From Notamacropus eugenii (taxonomy: Eukaryota > Chordata > Mammalia > Diprotodontia > Macropodidae), in NCBI RefSeq assembly GCF_028372415.1, contig NC_092874.1, positions 56,147,865-56,211,864 of the forward strand: a stretch of 64,000 nt of DNA, given 5' to 3'. Positions 48,041-60,244 of this stretch are shown one piece after another. Position numbers and translations under genes: made by a program. Positions within the stretch are counted from its first letter, which is position 1, and each line of letters starts with the position of its first letter. The notes under the pieces are model-generated. The model searched no databases. It was not told the DNA's origin and was given only the letters and a program-made list of their open reading frames with translations.

Positions 48041-48430
48041 ATGTAGGGGATGGTGTGGTGGTGTGAGGTTGATTGGAGAGCCCTTCATCAATTCTGAGTC
48101 TCCCAATCAACCTGATGAAATTACAGGGGCAGGGACATTTGTATGGAAACATCAGAAGGGCGCATCCCATGGAGATGGGCATGGGTACTGGCAACTTGCT
48201 GAGAAAACACAGGAACTCTGCTGGTTGATTCCTAGCAGTTAAGATTGCCTTCAAGATAACTGGCAACTTGAGAATTAGGAGAATAAACCCTTTTCTGGAG
48301 TGCTACTCTTTCCATGGTCTATAAAAGTAAGCTATTTGCCTGCCTCACTCTGTTCAGCAGACTGGGCCTTCATTAGGGGGAGAATTTCTCTTCTCCTCTC
48401 TGTGAGGGGCAATTAATTACCACTTAGAGA
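48041..48430 (+). mobile_element. Possible second LTR-like segment
   Basis: Just beyond the solo LTR. 'ccatggtctataaaagtaag' is a TATA-like element about 20 bases before 'cactctgttcagcag', an arrangement typical of U3/R borders. Ends and family were not identified. Confidence 0.3.
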
Positions 48431-48679
48431 AGAAACACATGGCAAGCTCCCTATGTTTTCTCAGGTGGCCCATCAAATATCTAGTGGCTTTTGCCTTTCT
48501 GTTTCCTTTGTAGACAGTAGCCAGAGACTAGGCTTCCTGAAGAATATTTTTTTATGCCCATGGATAATGTTCTTGAAGAGGCCTGAGAAGAGGCATCCTA
48601 AAAGTAGTCTTTTCACATCTTAATGGTTACACTGTTGACAACCCCAAGCTTAAGAGTTTCCAAGTATGAAAAATGGTCA

Positions 48680-48805
48680 TCATCTTCAGATAACTGATTT
48701 TTTTGAGATCACACAGGTAAACAAATGCCAAAAACAGGATTTAAATTTAGGACTTCTAAGGCTTAATCCACTAAACTTTCCACCAAACTACTCTGCCTTG
48801 TCTTA
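48680..48805 (-). mobile_element. MIR-type SINE fragment
   Basis: 'atcacacaggtaaacaaatg' and 'atttaaatttaggacttcta' resemble the antisense SINE core and head. Confidence 0.5.
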
Positions 48806-49589
48806 GACTGCAAGTGGGCTAAGAAGGGTGTGCTTGTAAAAGTTTACCAACATGCTCTCTAGAAAAAAATAAATGTATTTAGAACATGCTGTTAAGTTTA
48901 ATCTGCATTATTAACATTTTCTGTATCCCATTCTTAAGTCTTTACGATCATAATAACAAAAAAATCAAGCCATAATTTGTAGCATTTGCTGATTTCTGAA
49001 GTATAAATGCTCACGCTGAAAATTTAACAGTTGGCTCTCCTGACCCAGTAAGAGCCAGCTTTAGCACACTACTGGTAAGATACTAACATCTATTTAAAAC
49101 TTTCTTCCTTCAAAAACAGCAGTAGTTCAAGAGTAAGAGCTCCTGTCAAAGGTCACAAGTATTTATTTGTTGGATGACCATGGAATGAGTTTTTGGACCT
49201 CACCGTGTTTTCCTGTTTCCTGGCTCTGATCATTACAGCTGTGAGAAAAAAGACTTGGCAATGGTGACCTCTCCACCATGCCAAAGTTGGCTTTTCCTAG
49301 CAGTATTACACTTGTATAAGACAAGAAGAAAGTTCTTTAGGTGAGTAGAGGACAGAGGGGGAGAATCCTAAGACTAAGTAATGCATCCAATCTATAGACT
49401 CAGCTGGGCCAGAATTCAGCTCTCTAGATTCTTCCTTGGTAATTGATTTCAATTCTATCAGTTACTATTGTAATAGAATAATTCCACTATCATAGCAATA
49501 GTATAGATATCAGATCACCAATATTACACACTCAACTCATTATCTAAAACAAAACCGTAATAGTACAGAAAAGTTTAATTCATAAGGTC

Positions 49590-50155
49590 ATGGTTTTAGA
49601 CCTGGAGAGGACCTATGGAACTATCCAGTCCAAATCTCTCATTTTATCAAAGAAAAATCAGATAGCCAAAAAGGGGAAATGACTCTGGTCAAGTTTACAT
49701 AGGGAACGTCAGTGACAGAATTTGGTTTTTTTGGGTGAGGCAATCAGGGTTAAATGACTTGCCCAAAGTCACACAGCTAGTAAATGTCAAGTGTCTGAGA
49801 CTGGATTTGAACTGAGGTCCTCTTGACTCCAGGACCAGTGCTCTATGCCATCGAGTGGCTCCTCAATGCCAGAATTTGAATCTAGGCCCTCTGACTTCAG
49901 CTCTAGTAACTGCCTATTAAAGATTTGCCATGTGGAGGGTGCTGGGGAAAAATAATCAAACATGTGCTTCATGTTCTGCAAAATGCATTACCTATGTTAT
50001 CTCATATGGTCTTCACAACAATTCTGTGAGATAGGTGCTATTATCATTGCTACTCTACAGATGAGAAAACTGAGGCTGAGTGGTTTTTGCTTAAGGACAC
50101 ATAGCTGCCCGAGGCAGGATTCATTTTCCTAACTCCATTCACACACCAGCTACTT
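49590..50155 (-). mobile_element. Cluster of three antisense SINEs
   Basis: MIR-type copy at about 49590-49730; a younger marsupial SINE at 49735-49865 ('agtcacacagctagtaaatg', 'aggtcctcttgactccagga'); and another MIR-type copy at 49985-50150 ('actctacagatgagaaaact'). All are in the same orientation. Confidence 0.7.
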
Positions 50156-50435
50156 AATAAAGAGTCAATAACTGATTTGAAGGCAGAGAAGATACTAGTT
50201 CTGTCTTTCCCACACCAGGATTAGGAAAGGATTCCTGGAAAATTAATTTTAGAAGAGGTTTGCATGACATTTCATAAAATCAGATAAAAAGTAATTAGGT
50301 TATTTCTCTACTTAAATAAGAAAGCAGTGATTGATCCAAAGAGACCCTTGCATATAATCATGCTCACATGAAGTAGAGTAACCAAAATGGCTGTTGATTC
50401 ATTTGTGGAAGCTGAGGTTTCAGTATGATACTTAC

Positions 50436-50537
50436 TGCTACTTTTCCTTCTGGGAGTCTTGCTGGCTGGTCATTATAGGGCATCTTCTTAACTTCAAAGG
50501 ACACAATGGAAGCAAGTGAATAGGGGTCATTTTTTCT
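50436..50537 (-). CDS. ITGA8: ITGA8 coding exon, third from last (ectodomain stalk)
   Basis: The 102-base exon (34 codons, phase 0 at both ends) follows 'ttatttttag' and ends before the consensus donor gtaagt. The peptide begins RKNDPYSLASIVSFEVKK and continues MPYNDQPARLPEGKVA. In integrin alpha-8 this is the end of the calf-2 domain just before the membrane. It joins the preceding ...TFLQ and the following IRTSVIW without a frame break. The acceptor is tight: the exon starts AGA directly after TTTTTAG, so an alternative AG two bases downstream would shift the frame; I chose the one that keeps it. The exon is isolated by introns of about 11.5 kb and 15.3 kb full of repeats. Confidence 0.95.
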
Positions 50538-50649
50538 CTAAAAATAAAAAGAAAGATTATTAAACTGCATTAAAATATAAAAATCACAAAGTATAAACTG
50601 GCATTTACCCAGCTGCTTATACTTTTCAAGATGCTCATGATATTAACTT

Positions 50650-50850
50650 AACATTTTGGTAGAGCTTGTAAATTTACAAAGTTATGTAATCACAACCACC
50701 CCATAAGGTGGGTGGTATGTTACCTACTTCTAGATCAGGAAACTGAGGCTTAGAAAGATAGTGTAATTTGCCCAAAATTACATGGTTAGTAAAGTGGCTG
50801 AGTGAGAACTTGAACTCAGGTCTTCCGACTCAAGAATCTTATGCTCTTTT
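50650..50850 (-). mobile_element. MIR-type SINE
   Basis: 'tctagatcaggaaactgagg' and 'acttgaactcaggtcttccg', antisense; it lies about 100 bp upstream (minus strand) of the ITGA8 exon at 50436-50537. Confidence 0.7.
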
Positions 50851-51099
50851 GGATATGGCATGCTGTAATGGAAAATGATGGCTATATTAAAGATAGCATA
50901 AATCAATGAGATAATTTCAGCAAACTCTGTCCTGTTAGGTGCTCCCAAAATACCTCTTCCCCACAAATAGAATGTTTTGACATACTGATAATCCTTTTAA
51001 ATGATCATCTGGAAATAGAGTATAGTGCTTTGAACTTTCACATAGTAGGACAAAAGCTTTTTTTTTTTAAGGCACAGTAAAACATCTGTTGTCCTTAAG

Positions 51100-51100
<1 letters not shown>

Positions 51101-51140
<40 letters not shown>

Positions 51141-51150
51141 TGTGTGTGTT
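51101..51150. repeat. (TG)n microsatellite
   Basis: About 24 TG units with one TATG interruption, flanked by TTGTCCTTAAG on the left and TTGTTCTTAAG on the right. Confidence 0.95.
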
Positions 51151-52383
51151 GTTCTTAAGTAATCTCAAGCATTTAGAATGGCTTTGAAGTAAGAAGTAAA
51201 AAGTAGTAAAAACATATTTCTAGTGGTTAATGATTTCTGAATAGTGGACAGGGCTAAAAACAGCTTAGAGGAGCTCAGATTAATAGATAGTTCATATACA
51301 TATTGGCTGGTTCTCCAGTCAGCAAAGGAATGCCCTGATTACCTGGTGATTCAGGTAAATGGCTTGGGATCTATTGGGAAACTGGGAAGGAGAGATGGTC
51401 CCAGTTGTCTAGCAGCAGGGGCTATATGGACAATTCCTCATTCTCCAAGAAACTTTGTTATTAAGGAAATTTCTCTCTGTGAAGTTGATGCTCATTTGGG
51501 AACTTGGGCTTGCCAAGAATGTAGCCATTAAGATGTAGAAAGACTACCCTTAGAATGCCTCTTCAAGAACATTATCAATATTCCATCTGCATGGGAACCA
51601 AAACCCAAAAAGCAAAAGGGAAAACAAGTCAATAAAATGTGAAATTCAGAGAGAGGAGGATTCCCAATGGCAGCTAGCGGAAATTTAGAGATTAGAAATG
51701 GCAAGAAGGATTAGATGTAAACAGCAAATACTTTGGGACAAAGAAGAAAATTGACTAAGCTTGTTGAATTAGTTGCAAATAGAGTTGAATGTGGCATGGC
51801 AGTGAATATCATTCATTTAAGCAATGACCATCTGGTTACATCTATGAAGCAGTACAAAAAGAAGGCAGGAAACTAAGAAAATTTTTCATTAAAAACAGCT
51901 AAAATTTAAAATGAGAAAGGTTTGCAGCAGGTTTTGGCAATCCAAAAAAACTCTTTTATCTGGAGTGGTTCATTTCTTGATTCCAAATAACAGCTGTTTT
52001 GATATATTAAAAAAAAAATTTTAAATCTCTTAAAGACTGATTGGAAGTGAAGAAAAGTCAGAAAGCATCAGTCTGAGTTTAAAACAGGTTAAAAAGATAT
52101 AAAGAATTTATTATTTTCAAATAAATGCAGTAAGGAACAAAAGCTTCCAGAACTGAAACTTTAATGGCTACTTGGCTATAGCACGATATTGTTTGTTTTG
52201 TATTTAAATGAAACTTTTGAAAATGTTTGTTATCTTAAGTAGGTAAACAATGATAAAAGTCTCCTAGTGGATAAAGATAAGCTACTACTGAGCACCATAA
52301 AATTGTACAAGTGTTTATTATTGTAAGAATTAATGTAAAAGGAACTTATTGAATTCCTATCAAATGGGAAAAGAATAATCTTT

Positions 52384-52457
52384 CTGAAAAAGGCTATCTA
52401 TTCATCCATCCAGTCTATCTATTCATCCATCTATCCTTCTGTCCATCCATCTACCTA
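52384..52457. repeat. Degenerate (CATC/TATC)n tract
   Basis: Imperfect tetranucleotide array such as 'tctattcatccatccagtc'. Confidence 0.75.
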
Positions 52458-52698
52458 AGCCACCCCTAAGAGTGGAAACCCTACAATATTTCTATGTAGA
52501 CATTGTTTTTCAGTGTTTAATCAACCCCAAAATCCACAATATCTTCCTAGGATCTAAATAAATATTCCCCCCAACATTCCTATAATTTAAGCTCATTTTC
52601 TCTTTTATTGCCTTGTGACATGAGATTAGATTATAATACTTTTTGTGTAAACCCTGAAGCTAATAGTATATTTAGCCCAAAGGTTATTAATTCATTAA

Positions 52699-52771
52699 TT
52701 GTGTGTGTGTATGTGTGTGTGTATGTGTGTGTGTGTGTGTGTGTGTATGTGTGTGTGTGTGTGCGCGTGTG
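52699..52771. repeat. (TG)n microsatellite with CGCG end
   Basis: About 36 TG units with TATG interruptions, ending TGTGCGCGTGTG: a long alternating purine-pyrimidine tract with Z-DNA potential. Confidence 0.95.
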
Positions 52772-52963
52772 CCCTTTGGCAGTCTGAGAAAGCCAATGGA
52801 AACTTTCTTCAGAATAATTATAAGTGCATAAAATAAAACATGCAGCATCACAAAAGAAACCAATTATATTGACACATAGTTATAAAAATGTTAAAAACAA
52901 TTATTTTAAATTGCTTGGAAAGAAATATTTAAAATATTACCCCAGGTTAAGAATACTTGATTC
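52768..52963 (-). mobile_element. hAT-type MITE copy
   Basis: 'gccctttggcagtctgagaa', 'aaaccaattatattgacaca' and 'ccccaggttaagaatacttg' match the family at 35954 in reverse orientation. A (TG)n tract abuts its left end. Confidence 0.6.
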
Positions 52964-53349
52964 AAGCATTTATCTTTATAGGATAATTTACCTCATTCAT
53001 GAGCTGGAAATGATCTTAAAGATAATCTCACATAACACTTGAAAAATGAAGAAACTGAGACCCAGAGGACAGTGACTGGATTAATGTTAACAAACCTAAA
53101 TTCAAAACCAGATTTGAACTCCCAGTCTTATGCTATTTCCACTATTCCATGGCTTTGGACCTGTGATCATTTTAGTGATTTATTTCCAATTTCTTGGCTG
53201 TTTGCTGTCTGGAAAAGACTGATCTTATTAAGTCACTCAATCATGCTCTCAATGTATAATAGTTAGAACAACTTTGCCCATGATTTTTACTTCACATATA
53301 CTTGGAGGTTGCAATCCATTTTCTAACAAATAAATAATTATCTTATAAA

Positions 53350-53740
53350 TCGCTCTGACAGACACACTGGAGAAGCTAAGGATTCTGATTTCATAGTCTT
53401 TTTTAATATCAGAATTGCATTATATAATGCCATCTCATTCACGGTCTGATTTTGCCACTTGTCTATCCAAAATCCTTTGATGGCTTCTATTGACTTATGG
53501 CATAAAATCTGAAGTTCTTCTTTTGGCATTCAAATTCCTTCACAATCCGTCTCCAACTTATGTTTCCAGTTTTATGGTTCACTATTTCCCCTTTTCTCTA
53601 TGTGGACTCAAACTAGACATCTGGCTGAGAATCAGTCCCCTTCAGTTGTGGACACACATCATCCTAATCTCAACCTCTACTCCCCCACCCCACCTGACAT
53701 CTGATTCACAATTAAAACAATAAAAAACCAACAAGCTTTA
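53350..53740 (+). mobile_element. L2 fragment
   Basis: 'gatggcttctattgacttat', 'aaaatctgaagttcttct' and 'ccttcacaatccgtctccaa' are typical L2 sequence upstream of the 3' end. Confidence 0.6.
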
Positions 53741-53754
53741 AACATTTTTAAAAA

Positions 53755-53880
53755 ATGTTTGTTTTTTATTAAGCACTTACTCTGAGTTTAACACTGTGTT
53801 AAATACTGGGAGACCAAATAAAAACAAAGTAGTCCCAGTTCTCAAGACCTTCCATTCTAATGGAGAAGAGAACCATGTGT
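53755..53880 (-). mobile_element. L2 3' end
   Basis: 'ttattaagcacttactctga' then 'agacct' and 'tccattctaatggagaagag': antisense L2 terminus. Opposite orientation to the fragment just before it. Confidence 0.65.
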
Positions 53881-54249
53881 ATGATCCTCATGTTGCCTAT
53901 ATGGAGATTAACCAGAGGGGCCATCTGAAACTCTCTGGGGATCCCATGCCTCCCACTCAAGACAACGAACACTTTCTCTGCTTCCATATTGACTTGTAAC
54001 TAATCACTCGCTTTGCTTGTTTATGCACTACAGTCGACAAATCACTCAGACTGCTTCCACTCAGTCATTCAAACCAAGCACTTAGTTTCCCAGGGGATCA
54101 CTTATACTACTCTCAATATCCGTAAATATCATCACAAAGAAACCTAGTCTGTCAGCTGATATGTTCAAAAGACTGTCCTGATGGTCTTAAGTGGCAAGTA
54201 ATTCACTACCACTGGGAGCTGTGTGCCCAATTCTTTGGGCACACACTGT

Positions 54250-54345
54250 TACCTCCTTAAAGTGTATCACCTTCTGAGCAAATTGCAAGCTTTCTGGGGG
54301 TTGAGACTAAGTATTATTCAATTTTGTATCTTCCCCAGCAGGGAG
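54250..54345 (+). mobile_element. L2 3' fragment
   Basis: 'gcaagctttctgggggttga' and 'ttgtatcttccccagcaggg' resemble the sense L2 3' UTR. Confidence 0.5.
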
Positions 54346-54389
54346 TAGGTTGTCCTGGATAAGCAGCTGCTTGGGAAATGTTTGCCATG

Positions 54390-54590
54390 AATGGCTTAGG
54401 GCATGGATCCATCAAAGCACCTTTCAAAACAACCTTGTGCGATAGGTAATTTCTGTTTTATTATCACCATTGTATAGAGGAGAAAACCAAGACTCAGAGA
54501 GGTCACGTGACTTTTTCCTGGTCACACAGTTAGTAGCTGTCAGAGCCCAAATTCCATCTCAGGGTTTCCTGACTCTAGATCTCCTTGAAG
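54390..54590 (-). mobile_element. MIR-type SINE
   Basis: 'agaggagaaaaccaagactc', 'ggtcacacagttagtagctg' and 'tttcctgactctagatctcc', antisense. Confidence 0.7.
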
Positions 54591-56859
54591 TAACCTCTTC
54601 AAAGTCAACCTCTCTTTCTGCTACAATATTTTAGTACAGTACGTACATAATAAATGCTCATTGGATTGGATCAAATTACTCTCTGGCAGTTGATGAAATA
54701 GTCCTGACCCTATAACTTTATTGGCATTTCAAGGAAGGGAATAGAAAGCCTCTTGAAAAAAAAAAGTTTGCAAAGGAAGACACATTGGGTGAGGGAAGCA
54801 GGAGGAGCAACACATGGGAATATTCTCAACTTCTGATTTGCATGGTATGGAGGGGTCCCAAGCAGCAAGAAACAGGGTGGAAAGATAACTTGGGTCTAGC
54901 TTATGGATGGTGTTCAGTGACAGACAAAGGAGTCTAAGAATGAAATGCACTGAAAGTTTTTGAATAGGGAGAGGATAAAAACAGTTTTAAGAAGAATCTC
55001 ATTGTGAGATGCAAGATGGATTTTTTTTTTATTTAGAAAAAGTATGTGGGTCATTTCAACTGCTCAATTTCGCCATTTTTCTAAGGCATCATTCCATTTC
55101 TCTTTCTCAACACGTCCTATTCTTCCCCTTCCTGACTTTACAAATGAATTTATCTTTAATTTGCTGAATTTTCTCACCAAGAAAATTACCATCAAGGTGA
55201 AGTGTTTAAATTTTCTCCACTCAAAGCCTTGTCTGACCTGGACCAGTGATCCATGGCTTTGAATCCTGCATAGAGGAAATCCTCCTCTAATGGTTCCAGT
55301 CCATTGAAATCCAGCACCTGTCTCATGTGGAAGAGCACATGCAATAAATGTTTCAGATGATTTATTTCCCCTGGAGTGCATAGTGAATAGGGTTTACTTA
55401 CCACTTAATATCAGAGTTCTCTACCAAATCAGGGAGTGGACATATGGCAAATTGGGGAAATGACATAAAGACATCATGGAAATTCATGAAAAAGTACTTT
55501 GCAAAGAATAAAAAATTGAACATTCATGTACTCTGATCCTATTTCAGACACACGGACAGTTAAACCTTGGATCTAAAAGAAATTAGGGAGTGGACAAGTG
55601 GAAAAGGAAGGAGTAAAGGAAAATGGAAAATACAATTTATTCCTCTATTTCTGTACTCATATGCCAAAGGTCTAACATTTTTGGAAAGGGATCTACTTTT
55701 TTCTTCCCTGAAATGATCACAAGTCACAAGACCAGGGTAATCTGGGCAGATGTCAACTGGTAGCTGAATGGATAAGCCTTGAAAAATCACCTGGGTCTTT
55801 GCTTTGGGATCTTTTTCCTATAATATCATAGCCATGTCTCTGGTAAATATGTGGCTTATTGAATAAATTTTGCAGGCTAATCACACTCTTTAGTAACTAT
55901 CATACTGGAATGGGGTGAGAAATAGGGGATTTATTCTCTCATATAGTAATTTATTCTAATAACAGCAATCACTGCCATATTGAAGGGTTTTGAAAACTGA
56001 AAAACAGCTGGGGTTAATAACCTTTGACAGTATTTTGGCCCATCCACTTGCTCCAACCAGACATTAATGCTCCGGAAATGCCCTGCACCTCCTCCATAAC
56101 TGCTTCATTTAAACTGAGGTTAGGAGACCACTGGCTGCCTCTGTTATGTACTTTTGTAGAACAATTTTCTTTCTGTAATGGTACATATAAAAGTTATGGG
56201 GTTGGCAGCTAATAGAAATGGAGGTTTTTGAGTTGGGCAAACACCTAGTGTGTGCTGGCAGCTGAGTGTTCTTCCCCACTCCCATTCTCCTGCTTCCTAA
56301 CTCATTTTCAAGGAGCACTTTATTTCTGACCACACAGCCAATTTATGGAGCCTGTGCTTAAATATTCACCATTTACTGGAAACAAAAGCCTTGTGGTCTG
56401 AAGTAAAAAGCTTAAACAATTACTGGCAAAACTTTAAACCTTCAAGTAGACTTTATGTTTCATGCAGCAGTCATAGATCCCAAGATAGTCTGGAATAAAT
56501 TGAAAGAAAATATTTTCTTCATGGTCCATGGACAAAGGAGCACTTAGAGGAGCATCATATGCCAAAATGGCGGTCTACAGATTTTCAATGGGACACCAAA
56601 CATCAAGTTGGGAAGAAAGACTGCATGACAAAACTATTAAATTACAGGACTAGAAAGTACATGGTTAAAGGAAAACATATGAATCCTTCTCCTTTGTTAT
56701 TACATTCCTATGTATGAAATAAACAGGAACTTGGAATGTGGGCCTTTGGGAACCAGGAGCTAAGTATATAAGTAAAGAATTTAGAATCACAGAATTTGTG
56801 ACTTAGAAGACATATCAATCTCAACTGTCCCCTCTCAGAACTTGATAAATTCAACCAAA

Positions 56860-57560
56860 AAGTAAACAAAAATGAAACTAAGGAGGTAAATGGAGTAGTA
56901 AGAAAGTCAGATATGACAGATTTTTGGAGAAAACTGAAAGGGAACACAAAGGAATATGCTTTTTCTCAGGAGCATTGGTACCTACACAAAAACTGACCAT
57001 GTATTACAGCATTAAAAACCTCAAAATCAAAAGTAGAAAGAAAGAAATATTAAATGTATTCTTTTAGGATCATAATGCAATAAAAATTACATTCAACAAA
57101 GGGCAATGTAAAGACAGATTAAAAATTAAATGGAAACTAAATAATCTAACTCTAAAGAATAAGTGGGTCAAAGAACAAACCATAGAAACAATCAATAATT
57201 TCACTAAAGAGATTGACAACAATGAAACAACATACCCAAATTCACAAGATGCAGCCAAGACAGTGGGAAAAATTTATTTTTCTAAATTCTTACATCAACA
57301 AAATAGAAAAAGAACAGATGAATAAATTAGGCATGCAACCAAAAAAAACTAGAAAAAGAACAAATTAAATGTCCCCAATTGAGCACCAAATTGGAAATCC
57401 TGAAAATCAAAGTTGTGATTAATAAAACTGAACGCAAAAACAAAACAAAACACCTATTGAGCTAATAAGTACATTGAGGAGTTGGCTTTATGAAAAGAAC
57501 CAATAAGACAGATAAACCATTGGCTAACTTGATTTAGAAAAAGAAGATACATTAGCAGCT
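56860..57560 (+). pseudogene. L1 ORF2 fragment (endonuclease end to inter-domain)
   Basis: A broken reading frame contains peptides typical of L1 ORF2: a TDHV(L)-like piece near 56985, DHNAIKITFN, WKLNNLTLKN(E)WVKEQ, then EIDNNETTYPNSQDAAKTV, LKKLEKEQIK-like sequence, and a segment close to 'ELI..KSWLYEKNQ.DR' with KPLAN at the end. Eutherian L1 carries the equivalent 'TTYQNLWD..KAV' and 'SWFFEKINKIDRPLA'. Frameshifts and stops show it is dead. The catalytic reverse transcriptase part is absent. Confidence 0.7.
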
Positions 57561-57984
57561 ATCTAGTCATACAGCAAAAGAATCCCCATTGTGATATACC
57601 TGACAAATGGCTATCCAGTCTTTGTTTGATGACTTTAAATGAATGGGAACTTATTGCCTGAGATAGTCTGTTTACTTACGGATAATCATAACTCTAAGGG
57701 AATTTTCCCCTGACATAAGCTTAAATTTGCACCTTTCCAACTCCCACCTATGGATCCTAGTTCTGGCTTTTGGGACTAAACAGAAAAAAATCTAATCCTT
57801 CCACCACAAGACAATGGGGACATTATATTCTTTTTGAGTTTTATTTTCTTTTCAGTTTAAACATCCCCCAATCCTTCAAGTTCTCCTTCTGTGATATGGA
57901 CTCAAAGCCTGTCATAATTTTGGTTGCTCTTTTCTACATTATTTGGCTTACCTATAGGGACAGAGATTGGGCCTGGACTTGCGA

Positions 57985-58240
57985 TTTCATTGCCATAGGG
58001 AAATTTCTGGTTAGGAAACTCCTCATTTGGAGTTTCCATGGCAAAGATACTGCAGTGGTTTGCCACTTCCTTTTCCAACTAATTATACAGATGAGGGAAA
58101 TTGAGGTAAACAGGGTTAAGTGACTTATCCAGGGTCACATAGCTAGTGTCTGAGACTGGATTTGAACTCAGGAAGATGAGTCTTCCTGATTTCCTGGCTT
58201 GGAACTCTATATACTATGCCCACCCAACAGCCCCCAAAAT
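57985..58240 (-). mobile_element. Mar-1-like CORE-SINE, near full length
   Basis: 'ggcaaagatactgcagtggt', 'tacagatgagggaaattgag' and 'gaactcaggaagatgagtct' in antisense order. Confidence 0.85.
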
Positions 58241-58679
58241 AGGGTAATCCTAAGCAAATCCATACAATGTGATTGATTCAGTGTTTTAATATCCCATTAA
58301 AAAAGCTATGGAGCCAGAGAATCAGGATATTATTGAGGGCATATGTTACTTATAAGAGTATATTCTTACAAAAGCAACTGAAAAATTCTCTATAACATTC
58401 TTTAGAAGAAACATTAAATGTTGCCTGGTTTTTATGTTGAGGATTTCTGAGAAATTTAAGATCTAATAATAAATGTAGGTCAGGAAAATAATCACATTAA
58501 ACAGAAGGACTATCACAACTATTTATAACTAAGTGAAATGCTTGGCTTTTCTGACCTGGTTCATTACATTATAATAAAAATTCCTTTAATTTATAGTGTT
58601 GATATTTTCAACATATGGCTCACAAGCAAGCCTGTCCTCTCTTCTTTGTTATCTAGTTACAAAGATTTTCCTCCTCAAT

Positions 58680-58740
58680 CGCTGTGGTTCATTCTTCCTT
58701 CCTGAAGAGGACCAATATGACATCATGAGGATGATGACTT
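58680..58740 (-). mobile_element. RTE/RTE-SINE tail fragment
   Basis: The sequence 'cctgaagaggaccaatatga' followed by 'catcatgaggatgatg' is the reverse complement of the RTE tail seen at 22020-22055. Only about 60 bp remain, next to a (GAAT)n tract. Confidence 0.6.
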
Positions 58741-58760
58741 GTACACCAATAAATCAATAT

Positions 58761-58809
58761 ATGAATGAATGAATGAATGAATGAATGAATGAATGAATGA
58801 ATGAATGAA
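58761..58809. repeat. (TGAA)12 microsatellite
   Basis: About twelve uninterrupted TGAA units next to L2-like sequence. L2 ends in TGAATGA, so the array may have grown from an L2 tail. Confidence 0.92.
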
Positions 58810-59084
58810 CAAGCAATCTGGTAAGTAGTGGAGCTGCAAATACAAGTAAGCAACACAGTCTCTGTCCTCAAGGGATTTTTTACCATATTAATGGAGACAA
58901 CCACACACAAAGAGGAAGAACCAGAAAAGGCCTAGGCACACATGGCATGGAGTTTGGAAATGCCCAGAAAATGGAGTGATGACAAGCTTCTGGGCAAGAT
59001 AGAGCAAAGGCTCACCTACCAGAGCCCCAGATTCCAGGGGGAGGGAGTGAGTGCATCTGGCAGGGTTTTGAAATGACTTGGATA

Positions 59085-59305
59085 CCTTTGGTTTAGTGTT
59101 TACAGCTCTTCAGAATCTAGTTCTTTCTTATCTTTCCAGTATTTTTTTCCACATTACCTGCTTCCAGGCACTCTATAGTGTAGCGATACTGGCTTTCTTG
59201 ACATTCTTCTCATGTTTCCATGTTGTTTCCATGACCTTGCAATGTTTAGCACAGTGCCTGGTATATAGTAAGTTTTTAATAAATGCTTTTTGATCAGTTG
59301 ATTGG
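59085..59305 (+). mobile_element. L2 3' end
   Basis: 'gcacagtgcctggtatatag' followed by 'taataaatgctttttgatca' is the L2 terminus; the upstream part back to 59085 fits L2 loosely. Confidence 0.65.
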
Positions 59306-59429
59306 GTTTCAGTTTGATAATGTCCTCCTGGTTTCTTATTCTTGCTTTCTCCTGAAAATATTGGTCAACTTAGGGATAACAAAATATATGATGTGAGAAT
59401 AAGGTGAGTTGGTGTAATTTTGGAAAGAA

Positions 59430-59605
59430 AACCAAACAACATAGAGAAGGGCTCAAATTCAAACTATCTTTTAAGAGTTGTGAGACCTTGGACAAATTAC
59501 TTTCCTCTTTGAATCTCGGTCTCTTCATTTGCAAAAAAAAAAGGTGTTAATACCACTACCAGCTCACTGGGGGAAGGTATTTTGTAAACCTTGAAGCACT
59601 ATATA
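59430..59605 (+). mobile_element. CORE-SINE
   Basis: 'gtgagaccttggacaaatta' and 'ttgaatctcggtctcttcat', sense, with an internal A tract. Confidence 0.65.
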
Positions 59606-60244
59606 AAAATGTGTTATAGAATTTGTTATAATCCAGTGCTTTTTTCCATTATAGCATACTACTTTTTGTTAATATTTGTTAAAATTGGTCAAAATTCCAG
59701 TGTCATCTATAACACTTTTGTTCTGGTTAAAAATCTTATCCAAGATTAATCCATGCTGTCTTCAAATATGGATGGAAAAAGAAAAATAAATCTATCCTTA
59801 AGTATAAGTTTAGATAAAGAAAACAAAGCTTTAGGAATTGTAGAGCCCTTTAAAGAATTTCACTAAAAATAGTTTAAGACATTATGAATCATTCCAAAAA
59901 CATGATCAAAGGTAGTCATCCATTTTTAGAAATTTATCTTGTAGATTGTAGAAGTGATTTCATGACTATGCTGGAATGAGACAGAGAATCATGTCATTAC
60001 AGGATGTAAGATTGGAGCTGAAGATAATTCTAATGCATTTCCAGACTCCCTCTGTATGGAGAAAAGATAAGGTTTGTGGTTTGTGATGTATTTGATTGAA
60101 TGGTGGATAATTAAAGTATGTGTTTACTTAAAGGACAAATCAATACAAATGGGCATTGGGTGGATGGAACTTCTCAGCTCAGGCTTTAAAAGCTTATGCA
60201 CCCTTATCTATATTCTTTCTTTACTTTCATTCATCTATGGTTCC

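Larger units (their letters stand above)
35184..50435 (-). other. ITGA8: ITGA8 intron before the transmembrane exon
   Basis: A 15.3-kb GT-AG intron made largely of transposon remnants: L3, hAT MITEs, L2, Mar-1 SINEs and two solo LTRs, listed separately. Stretches with nothing recognised are 37600-38290, 42460-43070, 44910-45110, 45890-46360, 46890-47350 and 48800-49330. Confidence 0.9.
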
